Assembly (NCBI GenBank): GCA_002692065.1
Contig: NZJX01000002.1
Coordinates: 1 to 64,000, forward strand
Length of the DNA: 64,000 nt
From: Flavobacteriales bacterium
GTDB taxonomy: Bacteria; Bacteroidota; Bacteroidia; Flavobacteriales; UBA7430
Reading direction: 5' to 3'
In this document: positions 54,650-63,154 of the stretch, in pieces
Layout of the letters: the number at the start of each line of letters is the position of its first letter
Position numbering within the stretch: the first letter of the stretch is position 1
The notes under the pieces: model-generated
The model's database searches: none
Told to the model about the DNA's origin: nothing
The model's input: the letters and a program-made list of their open reading frames with translations, nothing else
Program-made: the position numbers and the translations under genes

Positions 54650-54974
54650 AATTTATTCGATAAATGGTATCGTTTGTTTCTACTAAATCTATTCTTGAGA
54701 CTGATTTTGATACATTTGAAAAAGAACTCAATGAAGATAAAGAAATTCTTAAGTTTATATGATTTGATTTTAAATCTATAATATCTTTATTAAGTCTGTC
54801 CAGATAATTTATTTTTTGATCAAATTTATGTGAACTGAAAATTATAACTAAAAATAAAAATGACATAAAAATTAGAAATTGCCATGATAAAGAAATAAAT
54901 TTTGAATTTAATTCGATATTTAGTTTTTGACCATATAACATATTTTTAAAAAAAAATTTTATTAAATGTTTCAT
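54633..54974 (-). CDS. FtsL-like small membrane protein
   Basis: Single TM, short coiled-coil-like segment, position between rsmH and ftsI. Confidence 0.7.
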   Translation of the reverse strand: MKHLIKFFFKNMLYGQKLNIELNSKFISLSWQFLIFMSFLFLVIIFSSHKFDQKINYLDRLNKDIIDLKSNHINLRISLSSLSSFSNVSKSVSRIDLVETNDTIYRINFDKYD

Positions 54975-55876
54975 ATTCTTTCAGCTATCCTTAATTTTGC
55001 ACTTCTTGATCTACTATTGTTAAATAATTCTTTATTTGAAGGAGTAATTGGTTTTTTATTAATTTTTTTAAATAAGGGTATAGGATTTCCATAAAAATCC
55101 TTATCAACTTCACCATCAAACTTTCCATTTTTAATAATATTTTTTACTAATCTATCCTCTAAAGAATGATATGATATAACTACCAATCTACCTCCTATTT
55201 TAATTAAATTTATAGATTGTTTTAACATCTGTTTTAAAGAATTTATTTCATCATTTACTTCAATTCTTATTGCTTGAAATAATTTTGCTAAAAACTTATT
55301 TTCTTTTTTCTGTTCATAAGTATTTTTGAGAATTTCTTTTAATTGATTGACATATTTTATAGGATTTTCAATTCTATAATCACATATTTTCTCAGATATA
55401 TTTTTTGAATTTCTTAAATCTCCATAAATCTTAAATATTCTCTGTAAATCTTTTTTTTCATAATTATTTAGAATATTAACTGCATTAATTGGATTATCTG
55501 TATTCATTCTCATATCAATTTTTGAATTAAATCTTGTTGAAAAACCTCTTTCTGGTTTATCAAATTGATAAGATGATACACCTAAATCAGCTATTAGTCC
55601 GTCAATTTTATCTACTCCATAAGACTTCAGAACTTGACTCAAATATTTAAAATTCATATTAATTAATGTTAGACTATCATTATTGATTTTATTAGATATA
55701 GCCATTTTATCTTGATCAAAAGAAAATAGATGCCCTCCATTAATTCTTGATAATATTTGATTTGAGTGTCCTCCTCCTCCATATGTTACATCAACATAAA
55801 CTCCCAAAGGATTAATATTAAGACCATTAATACTTTCATCCAACATAACAGGAATATGAAATCTATTTTTCATCAT
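54971..55876 (-). CDS. rsmH: 16S rRNA m4C1402 methyltransferase
   Basis: HIPVMLDESINGL, VDVTYGGGGHSNQIL, DGLIADLGVSSYQFD, RLVVISYHSLEDRLVK. Confidence 0.97.
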   Translation of the reverse strand: MMKNRFHIPVMLDESINGLNINPLGVYVDVTYGGGGHSNQILSRINGGHLFSFDQDKMAISNKINNDSLTLINMNFKYLSQVLKSYGVDKIDGLIADLGVSSYQFDKPERGFSTRFNSKIDMRMNTDNPINAVNILNNYEKKDLQRIFKIYGDLRNSKNISEKICDYRIENPIKYVNQLKEILKNTYEQKKENKFLAKLFQAIRIEVNDEINSLKQMLKQSINLIKIGGRLVVISYHSLEDRLVKNIIKNGKFDGEVDKDFYGNPIPLFKKINKKPITPSNKELFNNSRSRSAKLRIAERI

Positions 55877-56327
55877 TTCTATTTATTTTACCCATTACAG
55901 ATTCAGCCATATTCGAAAAATTAACAGATTGATTTTTTATTAATATCTCATATTGCTTCTTATCCCATATTTCTATTATATCGCCTACAGCAGCTAATAT
56001 TACATCTTTATTAATTGATGCAAAGTTTATAAGATCTTTTGGTATTTGTATTCTGGACATTTTATCAGATTTGACTAATCTAACTCCTGATGTAAATAAT
56101 CTAATAAAATCATTATTTTCTTTAATGAATCTATTTAAATTATTTATCTCTTTCATAGTCTTGCCCCATTTATCTAGTGTATGAATTTCTAAACATTGAT
56201 TAAAAATTGATCTTTTTAAAATCAAGCCCTTTTTAAATTCCTCAATTTGCTTTTTTAATCCAACAGGGAGTAATATTCTACCTTTAGAATCCGCTTTACA
56301 TTCATACATTCCTGCTAAACTATCCAT
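55863..56327 (-). CDS. mraZ: Transcriptional regulator MraZ
   Basis: GMYECKADSKGRILLPVGLKKQI; first gene of the dcw cluster. Confidence 0.95.
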   Translation of the reverse strand: MDSLAGMYECKADSKGRILLPVGLKKQIEEFKKGLILKRSIFNQCLEIHTLDKWGKTMKEINNLNRFIKENNDFIRLFTSGVRLVKSDKMSRIQIPKDLINFASINKDVILAAVGDIIEIWDKKQYEILIKNQSVNFSNMAESVMGKINRNDEK

Positions 56328-56343
56328 ATAAAATTAATTTATA

Positions 56344-56351
56344 CAAATATA
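56344..56351 (-). promoter_or_regulatory. -7 element TATATTTG (dcw operon)
   Basis: Exact TAnnTTTG on reverse strand, adjacent to the phased repeats. Confidence 0.55.
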
Positions 56352-56380
56352 TACCACTTTTTACCACTTTTTACCACTTT
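56352..56380 (-). promoter_or_regulatory. MraZ-operator-like array: three 10-bp phased repeats
   Basis: Reverse strand AAAGTGGTAA AAAGTGGTAA AAAGTGGTA, exact 10-bp period, just upstream of mraZ. Confidence 0.75.
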
Positions 56381-56457
56381 GTTAATAACTTTATTTTTTT
56401 TTTTTATTTCGTAAAAAAAAATTATTGAATCATTTAATTACTATTTTAGATTTTATT

Positions 56458-56481
56458 CATTACTTTGGACATTACTTTGGA
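56458..56481 (+). repeat. Tandem 12-bp repeat CATTACTTTGGA x2
   Basis: Two exact copies upstream of the alpha/beta hydrolase. Confidence 0.85.
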
Positions 56482-56489
56482 AAAGTTTA

Positions 56490-57254
56490 ATTAAAGTTGA
56501 TATCATCGTAAATAAATTTAAATATATAGACAAGGGTAAAGGTCCTGTAATAATTTTCCTTCATGGATTAATGGGGACATTGAGTAACTTTAATCAAATT
56601 ACCAAAATTATTAGTGAAAAAGGGTATAGAATATTGATCCCTGAACTTCCTATTTTTGATTTACCAATACTAAAGACTACTGCGAAAGAAATTTCAAATT
56701 TCCTATCAGAATTCATTAGCCATTTGAAATTAAAAAATGTAACACTTCTTGGTAACTCACTTGGAGGGCACATAGCTTTGATTTATACTATTAAAAATCA
56801 ATCGAATGTAAAAAGTTTGATTTTAACTGGTAGTTCTGGATTATATGAAAAATCTATGGGAGAAACTTTTCCTAGAAGAGAAGATTACGAGTATATTAAA
56901 TTAAAAACTCAAGAGGTTTTTTATGACCCAAAAATAGCATCCAAGAAACTAATTGACAGTATATATAAAAATGTAAATAACAGAAAAAGAGCAATCAGAA
57001 TTTTAACTTTAGCTAAATCTGCTATTAGACATAACTTGTCAAAAGAATTAAAAATAATTCAAATCCCAACTCTACTAATTTGGGGTAATAATGATCAAGT
57101 CACACCTCCTGAAGTAGCCAAAGAATTTAAAAATTTAATAAAAAATTCAACAATTCGTTGGATTGATAAATGTGGACATGCACCTATGATGGAACATCCA
57201 ATTATATTTTCAAATTTCTGCTTAAAGTGGTTAAAAATTATAGATGAAAATTAA
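56490..57254 (+). CDS. Alpha/beta hydrolase; N-terminus extended upstream of ORF-track start, start codon uncertain (ATT 56490 proposed)
   Basis: Frame upstream of 56571 reads IKVDIIVNKFKYIDKGKGPVIIFLHGLMG, giving the oxyanion-hole HG motif; nucleophile elbow LLGNSLGGH; PTLLIWGNNDQVTPPE; CGHAPMMEHP. Confidence 0.85.
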   Translation: MKVDIIVNKFKYIDKGKGPVIIFLHGLMGTLSNFNQITKIISEKGYRILIPELPIFDLPILKTTAKEISNFLSEFISHLKLKNVTLLGNSLGGHIALIYTIKNQSNVKSLILTGSSGLYEKSMGETFPRREDYEYIKLKTQEVFYDPKIASKKLIDSIYKNVNNRKRAIRILTLAKSAIRHNLSKELKIIQIPTLLIWGNNDQVTPPEVAKEFKNLIKNSTIRWIDKCGHAPMMEHPIIFSNFCLKWLKIIDEN

Positions 57255-57855
57255 ATCCGCGAAATTTATATTAAGTAGCTCAGAAATTGATTCTTGTCCA
57301 CCTCCAAATCTTCCGGAATACGCTTTTATCGGCAGATCAAATGTAGGAAAATCATCTCTGATTAACATGATAACTGAAAGAAATTCACTAGCAAAAACTT
57401 CTAATAAACCTGGAAAAACAAAACTAATTAATCACTTCTCAATAAATCAAAATTGGCTTCTGGCTGACCTACCTGGTTATGGATATGCCAAAGTGTCAAA
57501 AAAAGAGAGAAGTTTTTTTCTCAAATTAATAAAAACATATTTAACTAAAAGAGTAAACCTAATTTGTACTTTTTTACTTTTGGATAGTAGAATTAAACCC
57601 CAAGTGCTTGACTTAAATTTCATGAAATGGATGAATTTAAACCAATTACCCTTTGTTTTAGTTTTCACTAAATCAGATAAACTAAAAAATAATATTTTAA
57701 ATTCTAATTTGAATATTTATAATGATAAATTGAATGAAACTTGGGAGGAACTTCCAAAATTTTATGTAACTTCATCAAAAAATAAGATTGGCAAAAATCA
57801 AATTTTAAGATATATTGATGACTTAAATTCAAAAATTAATCCTGATTTTTTTTGA
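57244..57855 (+). CDS. engB: Ribosome biogenesis GTPase EngB/YsxC
   Basis: YAFIGRSNVGKSSLINMI, NKPGKTKLINHF, LADLPGYGYAK, FTKSDK. Confidence 0.97.
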   Translation: MKIKSAKFILSSSEIDSCPPPNLPEYAFIGRSNVGKSSLINMITERNSLAKTSNKPGKTKLINHFSINQNWLLADLPGYGYAKVSKKERSFFLKLIKTYLTKRVNLICTFLLLDSRIKPQVLDLNFMKWMNLNQLPFVLVFTKSDKLKNNILNSNLNIYNDKLNETWEELPKFYVTSSKNKIGKNQILRYIDDLNSKINPDFF

Positions 57856-58180
57856 CGTCATAAAGTTTTAATTCTTCCCCAAAGAATCTTGAAAATTCTA
57901 TTATTTTCTTTGACATTTTTTCATCATTTGTGGCCCTCTCATATGTTTCTGCCATAGAAAATAAAATTTGATGAAAAAAAACTTTCATTTCATCAATTTT
58001 CATATCCTTGGTCCATAAATCAATTCTTAATGAGTTTTTTTTATCTTTATCCCACAATGACAAAAAAAATGCATCTGCTTTTTGATTTTTAATTCCTTCT
58101 GATTCAGCAGACCAAAATAATTTTTCAGGAACTTTATTTTCATCAAGTTCAATTTTAATTTTAATATTAGATTCTTTCAT
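57836..58180 (-). CDS. gldC: Gliding motility protein GldC
   Basis: IKIELDENKVPEKLFWSAESEG...KADAFFLSLWD; adjacent to gldB. Confidence 0.92.
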   Translation of the reverse strand: MKESNIKIKIELDENKVPEKLFWSAESEGIKNQKADAFFLSLWDKDKKNSLRIDLWTKDMKIDEMKVFFHQILFSMAETYERATNDEKMSKKIIEFSRFFGEELKLYDVKKNQD

Positions 58181-59154
58181 AACCTTAATTTACCTTTATA
58201 TCTTGATTTATTTAAAATTTTTTTACTGTCATACTCGTTAATTAAATCATTCAAAGTTACCTCTGAATTATTTAACATATATGATTCAATAATTTTCCAA
58301 CCAATCCATTTACCAACTCCTCCAGGGGATTTATGATCAATTGAAGATCCAAATTTTGAAAAAGGAGCATCATCTATAAATCTTTGTTTGTTTCTAATAT
58401 CTGAAGAAAATATAATTTCCTGTTCTATAAAATATTTCCAAATTAATTCTTGGTTATTTATACACCATTTCATTTTTCTTTCATCACAACCAAAAATAAT
58501 ATTTGGTTGTTCATTTTTCAAAATTAGTGAAGTTAAGTAATAAACTTTACCATAATCAAGAATTTGACTTAGAAAATTAGTTTCGTTTGACTTTTGAATT
58601 TTAGATTCAAAATAACTATTAAAAAGTTTTGAAGGAATATTAAATTTATTAAAGCTTGATTTAATATAGTTAGGGAAAGAACTGTATTCTACAGAGTTTT
58701 TCCCAAGAAACATATCTAGAGAAATTAATATTAAATTATCTTTAACAATTATAGGTTCTAATGACTCAAAATTAGACACCCATGTGTAAATTTTAATTGA
58801 GTCAGATTTTGGAAAATATTTAAAGTAGTTTATAAATATTTTTTCAATTTCTAAGTTAAACTTTTTAATATCTTTAAATACAGAATCAACCTTGTAAAAT
58901 AAAGACTTAATTTGATTGTCATTATATCTTCCAGACAGTGTTTTTAAATCAATATCATACTTAAAAAATTCAGGAAATCTTTTTTTCAGTAATCCTATTT
59001 CATTTTTAAATTTTAATGAATCAATAGAAAAAAAATAGTGATCAAAATTGTCAATCTTTAATTTTATTTCTGATTTTTTATAAAAAGGATTACAGTTACA
59101 AACCACAAATATTAATAGTCCGAATACAATCAGAATTTTTAAAATATTTTTCAT
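58177..59154 (-). CDS. gldB: Gliding motility lipoprotein GldB
   Basis: Lipoprotein signal FVVCNCNPFYKK; FLGKNSVEYSSFPNYIKSSFN; SPGGVGKWIGWKIIESYM; 4-bp overlap with gldC. Confidence 0.88.
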   Translation of the reverse strand: MKNILKILIVFGLLIFVVCNCNPFYKKSEIKLKIDNFDHYFFSIDSLKFKNEIGLLKKRFPEFFKYDIDLKTLSGRYNDNQIKSLFYKVDSVFKDIKKFNLEIEKIFINYFKYFPKSDSIKIYTWVSNFESLEPIIVKDNLILISLDMFLGKNSVEYSSFPNYIKSSFNKFNIPSKLFNSYFESKIQKSNETNFLSQILDYGKVYYLTSLILKNEQPNIIFGCDERKMKWCINNQELIWKYFIEQEIIFSSDIRNKQRFIDDAPFSKFGSSIDHKSPGGVGKWIGWKIIESYMLNNSEVTLNDLINEYDSKKILNKSRYKGKLRL

Positions 59155-59211
59155 TTAATTAAATTTCTCTCAATATATTAAATCCTGCAACAAAGTTTAA
59201 AATTGATTTAG

Positions 59212-59219
59212 TAAATTTG
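59212..59219 (+). promoter_or_regulatory. -7 element TAAATTTG (nadE)
   Basis: Exact TAnnTTTG; overlaps the TTG the ORF track used as start. Confidence 0.5.
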
Positions 59220-59234
59220 CATAATAATTACAAC

Positions 59235-60011
59235 ATGAAAAAAATTAAAACAATAAACTTTATAAAAAATTGGTTACTTGATTATTCTGTCATGTCAAAA
59301 ACTGATGGTTTCGTTGTTGGAGTTTCAGGAGGTATTGATTCTGCCATAACTTCCACATTATGTGCAATGACTAAAAAAAAAGTAATATGTGCTTCGCTCC
59401 CAATAAAAAAAAATAAAACTCAAATAGAATTATCTCAAAACCACATAAGTTGGTTAAAAAATAATTATCCTCAAGTGGAAGAAATTAAAATTGACTTAAC
59501 TAAAACATATGAAACTTTAAATTTTGCACTACCATTTAAAAAAAATAATAATTTATCCTTGGCAAATTTAAAATCCAGATTGAGAATGGTATCACTTTAT
59601 TTCTTGGCATCAACTAATAACCTTCTAGTTGCGGGAACAGGAAATAAAGTTGAAGATTTTGGAATTGGCTTTTACACTAAATATGGAGATGGCGGTGTAG
59701 ATATTAGCCCAATTGCAGATTTAACAAAAACCGAAGTTTATAAATTAGCAAAAGAATTAAAAATCATAAAAACAATTCAAGATTCTGAACCAACAGATGG
59801 ATTGTGGGATGATTTTAGAACTGATGAAGATCAAATAGGAGCTTCTTATAAAGAAATTGAAAAAATTATGGAGTATATCGAAAAAAATTCAAAAAGAAAA
59901 TTAAACAAAAGAGAACAAAAAGTTTTAAATATATATAAAAATTTTCACTCAAAAAACCTACACAAGATGAATCCAATTCCAGTATGTGAAATTCCAAATA
60001 ATCTTAGATAA
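59235..60011 (+). CDS. nadE: NAD+ synthetase (start set at ATG 59235)
   Basis: VGVSGGIDSAITSTLCAM, LVAGTGNKVEDFGIGFYTKYGDGGVDISPIADLTKTEV, EPTDGLW. Confidence 0.96.
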   Translation: MKKIKTINFIKNWLLDYSVMSKTDGFVVGVSGGIDSAITSTLCAMTKKKVICASLPIKKNKTQIELSQNHISWLKNNYPQVEEIKIDLTKTYETLNFALPFKKNNNLSLANLKSRLRMVSLYFLASTNNLLVAGTGNKVEDFGIGFYTKYGDGGVDISPIADLTKTEVYKLAKELKIIKTIQDSEPTDGLWDDFRTDEDQIGASYKEIEKIMEYIEKNSKRKLNKREQKVLNIYKNFHSKNLHKMNPIPVCEIPNNLR

Positions 60012-61025
60012 TTATTTTATATTCCAACTTAAATCACCTGCAATTAAATTATTTAAATCATCCTCAGAAAAATTAAAATTAATTTGATCCAACATTTCAT
60101 CTTCATAGCATTTTCTTTTTTTTTGAAAAAAGATCCCAAAAGGTCTAGGAAATTTAGAATAATTATAATTGATATCAGAAAATCTAGATAAGATATTTGC
60201 TTTTTCAATTGACTTTTGATCATGAACCCATAAGTCTTCAATTGAAATATTTTTGTCATTTAAATCAACAATAAGAGGATTAATCCCATCTAATTTGATC
60301 CCCTTATCATTTTCATCCCCAAAAATTAATGGTTTATTATTTTCTAAATAAATTGAGTTATTCTTTTTAAAATCTTTATTAGTAAATTTTGAAAAAGCTC
60401 CATCATTAAATATGTTACAGTTTTGATATATTTCAATTAATGAAGTCCCTCTGTGATTATTAGCTTCAATTAAAATTTGCCTCATATGTTTTGGTTCTCT
60501 ATCAATCGCTCTTGCAATAAATGAAGCGTCAGATCCAAGAGATAAGGATATTGGATTAAAAGGGTTATCGATCGATCCTAATGGAGTTGATTTAGTAGTT
60601 TTTCCAAGCTCTGAAGTAGGTGAATACTGACCTTTAGTTAAACCATAAATTTCGTTATTAAATAATAAAATATTTAAATCTAAATTTCTTCTTAATAAAT
60701 GAATTAAATGATTACCTCCAATTGATAATGAATCACCGTCTCCAGTTATAACCCAAACATTTAAATCTGGTCTTGAGGATTTTAATCCAGTAGCAACTGC
60801 TGTGGCTCTTCCATGAATTGAATGCATTCCATATGTATTCATATAATATGGAAATCTTGAAGAGCATCCAATACCAGAAATAAATACAATTTTTTCTTTT
60901 TGAATTCCAATATTGGGTAAAATTGACTGAACTTGCTTTAAAATTGAGTAATCACCACACCCAGGACACCACTTAATTTCTTGCTCATTTGCAAAATCTT
61001 TCAAATTATAGTAATTATTTTTCAT
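60012..61025 (-). CDS. 2-oxoacid:ferredoxin oxidoreductase beta subunit (2-oxoglutarate type likely)
   Basis: KWCPGCGDYSIL, GIGCSSRFPYYMNTYGMHSIHGRA, TPP motif GDGDSLSIGGNHLIHLLRRN. Confidence 0.93.
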   Translation of the reverse strand: MKNNYYNLKDFANEQEIKWCPGCGDYSILKQVQSILPNIGIQKEKIVFISGIGCSSRFPYYMNTYGMHSIHGRATAVATGLKSSRPDLNVWVITGDGDSLSIGGNHLIHLLRRNLDLNILLFNNEIYGLTKGQYSPTSELGKTTKSTPLGSIDNPFNPISLSLGSDASFIARAIDREPKHMRQILIEANNHRGTSLIEIYQNCNIFNDGAFSKFTNKDFKKNNSIYLENNKPLIFGDENDKGIKLDGINPLIVDLNDKNISIEDLWVHDQKSIEKANILSRFSDINYNYSKFPRPFGIFFQKKRKCYEDEMLDQINFNFSEDDLNNLIAGDLSWNIK

Positions 61026-61032
61026 AATAAAT

Positions 61033-62871
61033 TTAGTTTAGTAAACTTTTAACTTTATTAACAATTTCATGAGAATTAAATGGTATTCCCATAATCTTAT
61101 TTAAAGGGATTGCATTAACTAAAAACTTATCTCTAATTATTTTTATTAATTGACCATTATTAATTTCTGGAACTAAGATTATTTCAAAATATTTTAAAAT
61201 TTCTTCAATATTTTTTGGTAAAGGTACTATATAATTTATATGAATGTGAGCAATATCATATCCATTTTTTTTTAATTCATTTATTGATGATTGAATTACT
61301 CCATAGGTAGATCCCCAAGAAATAATTATCATATCTGATTTTTTTGAACCTGAACTAAATTTTTGATCTGGTATAAAATTAGAAATATTATTAACTTTTG
61401 CTTGTCTTATTTTAACCATTAATTGATGATTTTCAGGTTCATATGAAACATCACCTGAATTATTATCTTTTTCAAGACCACCGATTGTGTGCTCTAAATC
61501 TTTTGTTCCAGGTATAGCCCAATTTCTTACGAAATTTTCATTTCTTAAATATGGATTAAATTTTTCAGAGAACTTTGATTTTTCAAATTCGTATTCAAAG
61601 TCATCTAGGTCAGTTAAAACCGGATATTTCCATGGTTCAGCTCCATTTGCTATATATCCATCACTTAAAATAATAACTGGAGTCATAAATTTTAATGCTA
61701 TCTTACATGCATTATAAGTGACTAGAAAACAATCAGATGGTGATGAAGGTGCAAATACAGGAATTGGTGCTTCTCCATTCCTCCCGTAAACAGCTTGCAA
61801 AAGATCTGATTGTTCAGTTTTTGTTGGAAGTCCTGTAGATGGGCCTCCTCTTTGAACATTAATTATAATTAATGGTAATTCTAGCATAAATACTAAACCA
61901 AGCGCTTCAGTTTTTAAGGCCATACCCGGACCTGAGGATGCAGTTACAGCTAAATTTCCTCCAAAAGAAGCACCAATTGCAGAGCAAATTGCTGATATTT
62001 CATCTTCGGCTTGAAAAGTTCTTACTCCAAAAGACTTATACTTCGATAATTGATGAAGTATGTCAGAAGCAGGAGTAATAGGATATCCAGAATAAAATAA
62101 ATCTAATTTTGATTTGTATGAAGCTGATACTAAAGCTAAACAAATTGCTTGATTACCTAATATATTTCTATAACTTCCTTTTTTCATTTTCCTCGGTTTC
62201 ACATCAAATCTACTTGAAAAGGTCTCAGAAGTATCACCATAATTATATCCTGCTTTTAAAACAGAAATATTAGCATTGAGTATATTTTTCTTATTAAAAA
62301 ATTTTTGTTCAAGAAATGTTACAGTTGAATTAATGGATCTATTAAATATCCAGTAAATAAAACCTAAGACAAACATATTCTTACATCTGTCAATTTCTTT
62401 TTTTTCAAGATCAGTATTTTTTAATATTTCTCTGGTAAGCTTTGTAATATCAATTTTATGAACTATAAAATTTTTTAGATCAAAATTATCAAAAGGATCA
62501 TCAGAATCAGGGATTTTTGCTAAACGAATATTCCTTTTATCAAACCCTGAAGTATTTAATACAATTATTCCTCTTTCTCTTAGCTTATTAATATTTTTTT
62601 TTAATGAGGCAGCATTCATGGCTACTAAAACGTCACAATAGTCTCCTGGCGTAAAAACTTTAGATCCAAAATTAATTTGGAAACCTGAGACACCTGCTAA
62701 AGTTCCAATTGGAGCTCTTATTTCTGCAGGGAAATCAGGCAACGTACTTAAGTCATTTCCATAAAAAGCTGTATTATTTGTAAATTGACCTCCAGCTAAT
62801 TGTATTCCATCTCCTGAATCTCCTGCGAATAATATTGTAACACTATCTAGTGTTTTTTTAATTTTACTCAT
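61033..62871 (-). CDS. 2-oxoacid:ferredoxin oxidoreductase alpha subunit (gamma-alpha fusion)
   Basis: N-terminal gamma domain FAGDSGDGIQLAGGQFT; alpha domain YPITPASDILHQLSK, TASSGPGMALKTEALG, QRGGPSTGLPTKTEQSDLLQAVYGRNGEAP. Confidence 0.94.
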   Translation of the reverse strand: MSKIKKTLDSVTILFAGDSGDGIQLAGGQFTNNTAFYGNDLSTLPDFPAEIRAPIGTLAGVSGFQINFGSKVFTPGDYCDVLVAMNAASLKKNINKLRERGIIVLNTSGFDKRNIRLAKIPDSDDPFDNFDLKNFIVHKIDITKLTREILKNTDLEKKEIDRCKNMFVLGFIYWIFNRSINSTVTFLEQKFFNKKNILNANISVLKAGYNYGDTSETFSSRFDVKPRKMKKGSYRNILGNQAICLALVSASYKSKLDLFYSGYPITPASDILHQLSKYKSFGVRTFQAEDEISAICSAIGASFGGNLAVTASSGPGMALKTEALGLVFMLELPLIIINVQRGGPSTGLPTKTEQSDLLQAVYGRNGEAPIPVFAPSSPSDCFLVTYNACKIALKFMTPVIILSDGYIANGAEPWKYPVLTDLDDFEYEFEKSKFSEKFNPYLRNENFVRNWAIPGTKDLEHTIGGLEKDNNSGDVSYEPENHQLMVKIRQAKVNNISNFIPDQKFSSGSKKSDMIIISWGSTYGVIQSSINELKKNGYDIAHIHINYIVPLPKNIEEILKYFEIILVPEINNGQLIKIIRDKFLVNAIPLNKIMGIPFNSHEIVNKVKSLLN

Positions 62872-62881
62872 CTAAAATTTA

Positions 62882-63154
62882 CTATTCAATATTTAAAACT
62901 TTATTTATCTCAGGAGCATATTTCTTAATTGTATACTCAACACCTGACTTTAAAGTCATTTGATTAACAGTACAGCTTTGACATGACCCATGAAATTTAA
63001 CGATAACATCAAGTTCATTGGTGATTTCAACTAACGATACATTTCCACCGTCTCTTTCAAGAAATGGTCTAATTTCGGATAATGCGTCTTGAATTTTTTT
63101 GACTAGATCAGAAGTATTATTACTTGTCATATAATTAAATTTTTTAACATCCAT
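62882..63154 (-). CDS. NifU C-terminal domain Fe-S scaffold protein
   Basis: ALSEIRPFLERDGGNVSLVEI, GSCQSCTVNQMTLKSGVE. Confidence 0.93.
   Translation of the reverse strand: MDVKKFNYMTSNNTSDLVKKIQDALSEIRPFLERDGGNVSLVEITNELDVIVKFHGSCQSCTVNQMTLKSGVEYTIKKYAPEINKVLNIE

Noticed and set aside
41420-56327. Novel gene cluster interpretation of the long same-strand block
   Set aside because: Gene order mraZ-rsmH-ftsL-ftsI-murE-mraY-murD-ftsW-murG-murC-ftsQ-ftsA-ftsZ is the well known dcw cluster of Bacteroidota.
56390-56422. Poly-T / poly-A tract as an intrinsic terminator or mobile-element scar
   Set aside because: Low-complexity AT tract between divergent promoters; no GC stem, no target-site duplication.
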